A stretch of 8,758 nt of DNA from an uncultured bacterium (lineage in GTDB: Bacteria; Desulfobacterota; Desulfobulbia; Desulfobulbales; Desulfobulbaceae). The notes beneath the pieces are model-generated. The model was not told the origin of the DNA and did not search any database. It saw only the letters and a program-made list of their open reading frames with translations. Shown here one piece after another: positions 1 to 5,547 of this stretch. The position numbers and the translations under genes were made by a program. Each line of letters begins with the position of its first letter. Position 1 is the stretch's first letter. The stretch spans positions 1-8,758 of the forward strand of contig CAIMMA010000103.1 in NCBI GenBank assembly GCA_903842475.1. Reading direction: 5' to 3'.

Positions 1-1
1 A

Positions 2-200
2 ATCCATGAGATCAGCGGCGTCATCAACAGTGTCAACGAGATTGTCGCCACCATTGCCTCGGCGGTAACCGAACAATCTCGAACAGGCCAACCAGAGCTC
101 AGTGGTGGCCGATTCCATGGCCAAAGATATTGCCCGGGTCAACAGTGCTTCGATCGAAATCTCTCAAAGCAGCGAACACATCAAAAACAATGCCGATGCA
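2..200 (+). pseudogene. Broken 3' end of a methyl-accepting chemotaxis protein (partial at window edge)
   Basis: Bases 2-79 read in one frame as the coiled-coil signalling helix of a chemoreceptor (residues IHEISGVINSVNEIV, then an alanine-rich stretch ending in TEQS). Homology then jumps to another frame, where bases 84 to about 196 give QANQSSVVADSM and AKDIARVNSASIEISQSSE, typical of the return helix near the C-terminus. Relatives usually have roughly twenty residues between these two blocks, which are absent here, so the break looks like an out-of-frame deletion rather than a single-base slip. After NADA the expected last 15-20 residues and stop are also missing. Read in the first frame, the sequence stays open to TGA at 419-421 but loses all resemblance to the family. 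The intact protein would be a membrane receptor signalling to CheA/CheW. The 5' part lies outside the window. The family is clear; decay versus assembly error cannot be settled from the sequence. Confidence 0.72.
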
Positions 201-460
201 ATATTTTGGTGTCAATCGAAGTCCAGGCATGCCCCTCACCGGTTGCCCTGGCTTCTCGGGGTACTCGTTTGGTTGCTGCTGCTGAGCTTCTTCCGTTTCC
301 TGCCGAACCGCTCTGCAGGAAAAATTCTTGTTTTGAACTTTTAGCACGCCTGGTTGCCAGGCGAAATGCCGAGCAGCCATATGGACCACAAATAACCTTT
401 TGTTTCAGCAACGTAATTTGATAGGATTGAAGAAAACAATCTCAATGAAAAAGGAAATGA
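200..460. other. Gene-free stretch between the broken chemoreceptor and the diguanylate cyclase gene
   Basis: About 260 bases follow the last chemoreceptor-like codon. No reading frame here resembles a known protein, although several are open by chance. The only clear structure is a perfect 7-bp inverted repeat at 347-363. The run CCGGTTGCCCTGGC near 239-252 partly echoes that hairpin. A weak promoter-like pair (TTGTTT near 399 and TAGGAT near 421) lies just ahead of the downstream gene, but its match is too poor to call. The abrupt join to the chemoreceptor remnant suggests a rearrangement joint or a dispersed intergenic repeat, which the window alone cannot distinguish. Confidence 0.5.
347..363. 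repeat. Short perfect hairpin (7-bp stem, 3-nt loop)
   Basis: The arm CGCCTGG (347-353) is followed by loop TTG and the exact reverse complement CCAGGCG (357-363). There is no U-run after it on the plus strand, so it is not a convincing intrinsic terminator. It lies in the stretch that replaced the chemoreceptor C-terminus, and may be a remnant of an old terminator or part of a dispersed repeat. Confidence 0.45.
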
Positions 461-1366
461 ATGAAACAATTGGGCGAGGATTCCTGGGCTCGAATAGTCG
501 AGAACCTGCATGATGGGTTGTATTTTGTTGATTCCAACAGGATCATAACCTATTGGAACAAGGCGGCTGAACGAATTTCCGGTTTTGCTTCCGCTGAGGT
601 GATCGGTAAATGCTGTGCGGACCATATCCTCAGCCATGTCGATTGCAACGGTGCAAGTCTTTGTCTGGGCATGTGTCCGCTGGCAGCGACGATCGCCGAC
701 GGCATAGAGCGCTCGGCGGAGGTATACCTGCATCACAAGGACGGCCACAGGGTTCCGGTTCTGGTTCGCACGAGCCCTCTAGCGGATCCGCAGGGCAAGA
801 TTCTTGGTGGCATTGAATTGTTTACCGATATCAGCAATATTCAGGCGAACACCCTCCGGGTGCTTGAACTTGAAAAATTAGCCCTCCTTGACAACCTCAC
901 CCAACTTGCCAACAGAAACTATATAGAAAAAGAACTCCTGGCTCGATTCGACGAGCAGAAACGTTTTGCTATCCCCTTTGGCATTCTTTTTATTGATATC
1001 GACCATTTTAAAAGAGTGAACGACACCTATGGCCACAGCGTGGGGGATGAAGTGCTGCGTTTTATCGCCCAGACTTTTACCGCCAACTCACGCCCGTTTG
1101 ATCTCTATGGTCGATGGGGGGGAGAAGAGTTTCTGGGCATCATCCGTAATATCACTGCAGAAGCCCTTGAAAATTTGGGCAACAGACTCCGGGGTTTGAT
1201 TGAGAACTCCTACATAATCCATGATGGCAAGAGGTTGCAGGTAACGGTTTCCATCGGCGCAACCCAAGTGCGTGAACATGATACCGTTGCAATGCTCATC
1301 ACAAGGGCAGATGCCCTGCTGTATCAGAGCAAACAGAGGGGGAGAAATTGTCTCACCTCCGGTTGA
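461..1366 (+). CDS. PAS-GGDEF diguanylate cyclase
   Basis: This 301-residue cytoplasmic protein has no membrane segment and is predicted to make cyclic di-GMP from two GTP. An N-terminal PAS domain (about residues 10-125) is joined by a short helix to a GGDEF domain (about 138-300). Visible active-site features are FIDIDHFKRVND (177-188, metal and guanine binding), GGEEF (220-224) and the late motif VSIGAT. The inhibitory site RPFD (211-214) lies exactly five residues before GGEEF, so product feedback inhibition should be intact. The PAS domain carries cysteines C51, C52, C62, C68 and C72, the last two as LC-x3-CPL, followed by VYLHHKDGHRVPV, a pattern I recognise from Desulfobacterota PAS domains. 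It could bind metal or sense redox, but the ligand is unknown. The start is set by AAGGA five bases upstream. The hemerythrin gene follows after 64 bases, probably on the same transcript. Confidence 0.93.
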   Translation: MKQLGEDSWARIVENLHDGLYFVDSNRIITYWNKAAERISGFASAEVIGKCCADHILSHVDCNGASLCLGMCPLAATIADGIERSAEVYLHHKDGHRVPVLVRTSPLADPQGKILGGIELFTDISNIQANTLRVLELEKLALLDNLTQLANRNYIEKELLARFDEQKRFAIPFGILFIDIDHFKRVNDTYGHSVGDEVLRFIAQTFTANSRPFDLYGRWGGEEFLGIIRNITAEALENLGNRLRGLIENSYIIHDGKRLQVTVSIGATQVREHDTVAMLITRADALLYQSKQRGRNCLTSG

Positions 1367-1430
1367 GCTGTTTTCGGCGCGGAGGTCGTGACTCTTATAT
1401 TTTTCATGTGAGCACAAGGGGAATGTTTTC

Positions 1431-1841
1431 ATGTCGGTTATCAAGTGGCGCGAGAGTTTTAATATCGGTGTGGATCAATTCGACCAGGAACACCGTAAAA
1501 TACTCGAAATGATCAATGGTATGTTTGAAGCCATTCGGGATCAAAAGGACAAAGAATCAGTGGTGCAGGTTTGTAAGGAGGTGCTCTCGTATACCGAGTA
1601 CCATTTCGCCAATGAAGAAAAGGCTCTGCAAGAGGTCGATTACCCGGACCTTGAAGAACAATTGGCCGAGCACGCCAGGTTAAGAAGTGAGGCGGAGCGA
1701 TACCAGGTGCTTATCAATAACGACGCCCCCAAAGGCGCCACCGATTTTTATCTGTTTCTTCGCGAATGGCTTATTTATCACATCCTGGTCTGCGATAAAA
1801 AATACGTCCCGTATTTCAAGGAAACCACCGACCTTGGATGA
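1431..1841 (+). CDS. Bacteriohemerythrin with one altered iron ligand
   Basis: This 136-residue single-domain hemerythrin is of normal family length. Such proteins hold a non-haem di-iron site in a four-helix bundle and bind O2, sometimes NO, as carriers, sensors or scavengers in the cytoplasm. The N-terminal hallmark is present (IKWRESFNIGVDQFDQEH). Ligands visible are H21, H58 and E62 (HFANE), H81, H117 and D122 (H-x4-D). The expected HxxxH pair of the third helix reads Q77-LAE-H81: the first histidine is glutamine, codon CAA at 1659-1661. By family structure this removes one of three terminal histidines on one iron, which may weaken metal binding or open a coordination site. The start has a good Shine-Dalgarno (AGGGGA at 1417-1422, 8 bases upstream). 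It follows the diguanylate cyclase closely, consistent with a shared oxygen or NO theme. The family assignment is secure; the effect of the substitution is inference. Confidence 0.94.
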   Translation: MSVIKWRESFNIGVDQFDQEHRKILEMINGMFEAIRDQKDKESVVQVCKEVLSYTEYHFANEEKALQEVDYPDLEEQLAEHARLRSEAERYQVLINNDAPKGATDFYLFLREWLIYHILVCDKKYVPYFKETTDLG

Positions 1842-1977
1842 TCACCCGTGCGCCTTTTTTTGATGGCCCGGGTAAAGGGCTCGCAGTTGCTAATGTTATA
1901 TCCTAAATCAACAGGCTGGCTCGATCGCTCGGCAAGAGTTGACTGATTTGACTTGTGCAACCAAGGGAGCAACACCT
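1842..1977. other. Intergenic spacer upstream of the membrane sensor kinase
   Basis: These 136 bases separate the hemerythrin stop from the sensor kinase start. A short T-run (1854-1861) follows the stop without a convincing stem, so no terminator is called. A promoter for the kinase could lie here, but no strong sigma-70 or sigma-54 match was found. The only clear signal is the Shine-Dalgarno at 1963-1969. Confidence 0.5.
1963..1969 (+). promoter_or_regulatory. Ribosome binding site fixing the sensor kinase start
   Basis: AAGGGAG sits 8 bases before the ATG at 1978. The frame is also open from a TTG at 1939, but that start would place this Shine-Dalgarno inside the gene, and the added 13 residues precede the signal-peptide-like segment. 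The ATG is therefore preferred. Confidence 0.75.
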
Positions 1978-4407
1978 ATGCAGAGATTCCATTTATTCGT
2001 TGCTCTTTTTTTCCCTTACCGATTCCCTGTGCTATTTCTGGCAAGCCTGGTGTTCGCTTTGCCTGCTACGATCCATGCGACCATCAATGATCCCGCCTCC
2101 CTCCACATCGGGGTGCTGGTAGCGGAAGGCAAGGATCAATGCTTTGATCGATGGCGGCCGACGGCGGCATATGTCAGCGAGGTTATTCCCGGCTATGCGG
2201 TCAACATTGTCTGTCTCGATTTTAGTGAAATCGAGACCGCCGTATACAATGGACTCGTCGATTTCACGATCACCAATCCGGCGGTATATCTCAACCTGGA
2301 GTACATTTACGGCATCACCCGGATCGCCACCCTCAAGGATCGAGGCGGCAAGGAAACCTCAACCCATTACGGCAGCGTGCTTTTTAAGAAAGCGCACCGC
2401 ACCGATATCCAGACTGCTGCCGACCTCAAAGGGAAACGGTTCGCCGCCGTCCACGAGATGTCGTTTGGGGGGTGGCTGGTAGCCAGACGCTACCTCCAGG
2501 AGCGGGGGATCGATCCTTATAAAGACTTCGCCTCGCTGGTTTTTTCAGGACAGCATCGGGCTGTTGTCCACGCGGTGCGGCAAGGTGCGGTCGATGCCGG
2601 CGCCATACGGACCGGAACGCTCGAAAAAATGGCCGATGCAGGGGAAATCGATCTCAAGGATTTTGAGGTAATCGATCCGCAACCCATGGATCAGACAGCT
2701 GAATATGGAATACTCAGCGACGCTGCGGCCGAAGATCGGGCTTTTCCTTATGTCCGCACCACCAACCTCTACCCGCAATGGGTCCTGGCCAAGGTTAATC
2801 ATGTCGATTCGGACCTGGCGATGAAAGTGATGGTCGCCTTTTTCCAGATGAAACCCGACAGCAAAGCCGCACTTGCCTCCCAAGTCCAAGGCTGGGTCTT
2901 TCCGCTCGATTATTTCACCGTGCATAAATGTTTGCAGGAACTCAAAGTGGCGCCGTATTCCTACGTGGAGCCGCCTCTTTCCCTCTACCAACTCTATCGG
3001 AAATACCACACCTGGGTGTTGGGCTTCCTGGGACTCTTGGTGCTCATGCTGGGGGGGGTGTTTCATGTCTCTATTCTCAATAGAAAAATCACCGCTGCTA
3101 TGGCGAGAATAGCACGAGAACACAAGGAAAAGGAGGAAACTGTTGCCGAGCTTTATGAATTCAAGGCTACTCTAGATAAAACCAACGATTGTGTGTTTAT
3201 TTTTGATCCGGAGACCCTGTTGTTCCTCTACGTCAATCATGGCGGACTGGAGCAGGTGGGCTATACGAGCGAAGAAATGCTCAAGATGACTCCGATTGAT
3301 ATCAAGCCTGATTTCACCGAGCACCAATTCCGTGCTCTGATGGCACCCTTGATCGATACAAGCAAAGACTCCATCGAATTCATAACCAGGCAAAAAAACA
3401 AACAAGGGGCATTGGTCCCGGTGGAGGTTCACCTGCAATACATCACCCTCCCGGAAGGGAAAAGCCGTTGTGTGGCGGTGGTTCGTAATATCTCCCGCCT
3501 CATGGCGGATCGCAAGGAAAGAGAAAACCTGCAGGCACAACTGCTGAGCGAGCAGAAACTCGCTTCCGTCGGTCAGCTTGCCGCGGGCATTGCCCATGAA
3601 ATCAATACGCCTTCCCAATACCTGGGGAATAATATCGATTTTCTCGGCGAATCTTTCAGGGAGATAGAAACGCTCATCCGCCAGTTCGATCAAGAGGTGC
3701 AAGCGGAAACCGAGAATCCTATTTTAAGCGAGGCCTGCATCAGCCGGCTTGCCGCACTCAGAGAGCAATCCGATTGGGACTATCTCAAGGAGGAAATCCC
3801 CAAAGCAATCGATCAGTCAATGGAAGGGGTCGCAAAAATTAGGTCCATTGTCCTGGCAATGAAAGAATTCAGTCATCCTGGGAGCAAAGAAAAGCAACCG
3901 ACCGATTTGAATCGATTGCTTGAGACAACCCTGACCATTGCCAGCAGCGAGTGGAAATATGTCGCTGAAATCGACAAACAACTCGACGCGCACCTGCCGC
4001 AGGTACCCTGCCTGCCTAATGAAATTGGGCAGGTCTTTCTCAATATCCTTGTCAATGCCGCCCACGCCATCGCCGATAAAATCGGCGCTCATCCGGAAAA
4101 GGAAAAGGGGCGGATCACCATCGCCTCGCGCGTTCTGGCCGATCAGGTGGAGATCACCTGCACCGATACCGGCGGAGGCATCCCGCCAAGAATCATAGAC
4201 AAGATCTTTGACCCGTTTTTCACCACCAAGGAGGTGGGGCGGGGAACCGGACAGGGGTTGACGATCGCTTATGATATTATCGTCAACAAACATGGGGGAC
4301 GAATCGACTGCACCTCCATGGAAGGGGAAGGCACCACTTTCAGTATTCGGTTGCCGCTCGGCGGCGGCGCTCATTTACAAGCGGCTCGGATTCATTCGGA
4401 TACCTGA
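1978..4407 (+). CDS. PhnD/TtrS-like periplasmic-sensing membrane histidine kinase (PBP-TM-PAS-HK)
   Basis: This 809-residue sensor kinase begins with a hydrophobic signal peptide or first membrane segment (about 13-34, possible cleavage after IHA). A periplasmic binding domain of the phosphonate-binding/TtrS type follows (about 42-330), with PTAAYVSEVIPG, DFTITNPA, ADLKGKRFAAV, YPQWVLAKVNHVD and VFPLDYFTVHKCL. A single membrane span lies at about 346-366, then a coiled linker, a PAS domain (about 393-507) and the kinase core. Phosphoacceptor H540 lies in IAHEINTP; N689 and N693 form the N box, D730 the G1 box, FDPFFTTK the F box and GRGTGQGL (754-761) the G2 box, so catalysis should be intact. 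The architecture resembles the tetrathionate sensor TtrS, but no tetrathionate reductase genes are visible and the ligand is unknown. C55 and C79 in the binding domain may form a disulfide. There is no receiver domain and no adjacent same-strand regulator. Its 3' end overlaps the convergent regulator gene by 16 bp. Confidence 0.92.
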   Translation: MQRFHLFVALFFPYRFPVLFLASLVFALPATIHATINDPASLHIGVLVAEGKDQCFDRWRPTAAYVSEVIPGYAVNIVCLDFSEIETAVYNGLVDFTITNPAVYLNLEYIYGITRIATLKDRGGKETSTHYGSVLFKKAHRTDIQTAADLKGKRFAAVHEMSFGGWLVARRYLQERGIDPYKDFASLVFSGQHRAVVHAVRQGAVDAGAIRTGTLEKMADAGEIDLKDFEVIDPQPMDQTAEYGILSDAAAEDRAFPYVRTTNLYPQWVLAKVNHVDSDLAMKVMVAFFQMKPDSKAALASQVQGWVFPLDYFTVHKCLQELKVAPYSYVEPPLSLYQLYRKYHTWVLGFLGLLVLMLGGVFHVSILNRKITAAMARIAREHKEKEETVAELYEFKATLDKTNDCVFIFDPETLLFLYVNHGGLEQVGYTSEEMLKMTPIDIKPDFTEHQFRALMAPLIDTSKDSIEFITRQKNKQGALVPVEVHLQYITLPEGKSRCVAVVRNISRLMADRKERENLQAQLLSEQKLASVGQLAAGIAHEINTPSQYLGNNIDFLGESFREIETLIRQFDQEVQAETENPILSEACISRLAALREQSDWDYLKEEIPKAIDQSMEGVAKIRSIVLAMKEFSHPGSKEKQPTDLNRLLETTLTIASSEWKYVAEIDKQLDAHLPQVPCLPNEIGQVFLNILVNAAHAIADKIGAHPEKEKGRITIASRVLADQVEITCTDTGGGIPPRIIDKIFDPFFTTKEVGRGTGQGLTIAYDIIVNKHGGRIDCTSMEGEGTTFSIRLPLGGGAHLQAARIHSDT
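3574..3612. repeat. Left arm of a 39-base imperfect inverted repeat (kinase H box)
   Basis: These bases encode QLAAGIAHEINTP around the phosphoacceptor histidine of the membrane kinase. The same 39 bases, with 3 mismatches at third codon positions, occur on the opposite strand at 7555-7593 in the other kinase. The repeat comes from gene paralogy rather than from a mobile element. Confidence 0.8.
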
Positions 4408-5537
4408 CCGATCTGCACCCTGAGGGGCTCGACCACACCGACCTGCATGGCAAAATTTTTCAACCCCTGGAGCTGGGGCTTGGTGATGGTCTGCCCTTTG
4501 GGGATAATCATCACGCCGTTTTTAGCCATTACGTCTTCCGCGGCCACCATGCCTTCGCTGATTTGATCGACTGGCAAACTGATCGCCTGGCCATGGTCTT
4601 CCAACCTGATGGTGGCCAGTGCTGCCAATACTTCCGGATTAAAGTGGCTTTTATGTTTGCCCATCAAGTTGAGCGCCTCGTCGCGTCCTACCCCCCGAAA
4701 GAGCAATTGATCCAGGTCGATGGCCACTTTGAGAATCTGGGCCCCAATCAGCACTTCCTCGAATTCCGTACTCTTTAATTTGTCGGTGTATTCGTTATAT
4801 CGTTTCTGCTGCAGAGCGATCATTTTGGTGACGTTTTCCAGCCGCGGTATCTTTTCCAGCAGTGCGGCTCCGTTGATCGGATGATTCTGGTACATCTCGG
4901 TTTCGGCCTGAGTCAATTCCTGACCGGAATAGACCTTGCTCAAGACATCGCCCGGCAGCGTAATACAACCAATCTGTGACATCAGAGCGGCTATCTCATA
5001 TTGCCAGCTTCCTGGCAGCCTGAGGGTTTCGGCAATATGCACCACATACTGTGTAATCCGCAGTCCGGAACTGAACGCCAGGGGATTGGCCACCCCGAGG
5101 AGTTCGGAGAGCACATTGATGCAACCCTTGAGCGTCTTCTGGAGGAGTTCTTTCTCGGCATTGATCAGGCGATATTGCCGTAACGCCAGGGCGAGTGAGG
5201 TCACAAAGGTAGCTTGCGGGCAGGGCTTGTTGAGGAAACGAAAGATCTGCCCGGTATTGACCGCCTCCATGGCGGTCTCTTGATCGGCATTGCCGGTCAA
5301 CATCAGGCGAACCATCTCCGGATACAGGTCTTTGACCTGGGCCAGCAGTTCGACCCCATTCATCCGGGGCATTCGCATATCGGTAACAATGACTGCAAAA
5401 GGGCCTTCTTCTTTGAGGATGCGCAGGGCCTCCGCACCTCCCTCGGCGGTCGCCAGTTCGAAGCGATTGCGTAATTGACGCTGGATGGATTGCAAGACAT
5501 TGGGTTCATCGTCGACGAAGAGAATTTTTTCGGTCAT
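4392..5537 (-). CDS. Response regulator with degenerate HD-GYP-like output domain
   Basis: This 381-residue cytoplasmic protein starts with a complete receiver domain (1-125): acidic residues D9/D10, phosphoacceptor D53 (VTDMRMP), T81 and K104 (LNKP). Residues about 135-315 follow the HD-GYP plan, but the catalytic positions are changed: the usual HDIGK reads SQIGC (187-191), the usual HHE reads QQK (243-245) and the GYP loop is absent. H219 in NHPINGAALL is kept. The C-terminal tail (about 316-375, with EGMVAAEDVMAKNGVMIIPKG) is common in such regulators. It is therefore unlikely to hydrolyse c-di-GMP and may bind a nucleotide or a protein partner instead. The start ATG at 5537 fits the receiver N-terminus and has AGGAAA just upstream; an in-frame ATG at 5576 would add 13 unrelated residues and overlap the upstream gene. 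It lies 8 bases downstream of the HDOD regulator, so co-translation is likely. Confidence 0.88.
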   Translation of the reverse strand: MTEKILFVDDEPNVLQSIQRQLRNRFELATAEGGAEALRILKEEGPFAVIVTDMRMPRMNGVELLAQVKDLYPEMVRLMLTGNADQETAMEAVNTGQIFRFLNKPCPQATFVTSLALALRQYRLINAEKELLQKTLKGCINVLSELLGVANPLAFSSGLRITQYVVHIAETLRLPGSWQYEIAALMSQIGCITLPGDVLSKVYSGQELTQAETEMYQNHPINGAALLEKIPRLENVTKMIALQQKRYNEYTDKLKSTEFEEVLIGAQILKVAIDLDQLLFRGVGRDEALNLMGKHKSHFNPEVLAALATIRLEDHGQAISLPVDQISEGMVAAEDVMAKNGVMIIPKGQTITKPQLQGLKNFAMQVGVVEPLRVQIGQVSE

Positions 5538-5541
5538 ACAG

Positions 5542-5547
5542 TTTCCT
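5542..5547 (-). promoter_or_regulatory. Ribosome binding site overlapping the upstream stop codon
   Basis: On the minus strand AGGAAA lies four bases before the ATG at 5537, and its first two bases belong to the TAG stop of the preceding HDOD regulator gene. This supports translational coupling between the two regulators and decides against the longer start at 5576. Confidence 0.7.

Noticed and set aside
347..363. Hairpin as an intrinsic terminator
   Set aside because: The stem is good but no T-run follows on the plus strand, and no intact gene ends just before it.
206..421. Plus-strand open frame possibly encoding a small protein
   Set aside because: It continues the first chemoreceptor frame beyond the break, shows no family likeness and has no convincing ribosome binding site.
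341..748. Open frame on the minus strand crossing the intergenic stretch and the start of the cyclase gene
   Set aside because: It overlaps the well-supported PAS coding sequence and has no recognisable domain.
1876..1891. Possible sigma-54 promoter (GG, then TTGCT at the right spacing)
   Set aside because: Only the GG and TTGC elements match; the rest of the -24 box does not, so chance is a sufficient explanation.
1939..1977. Upstream TTG start for the membrane kinase
   Set aside because: The strong Shine-Dalgarno at 1963-1969 points to the ATG at 1978, and the extra residues are not signal-peptide-like.
3938..4198. Plus-strand frame inside the kinase core, and similar frames opposite the minus-strand genes
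   Set aside because: These are alternate-frame shadows of conserved kinase and regulator sequence with no domain likeness.
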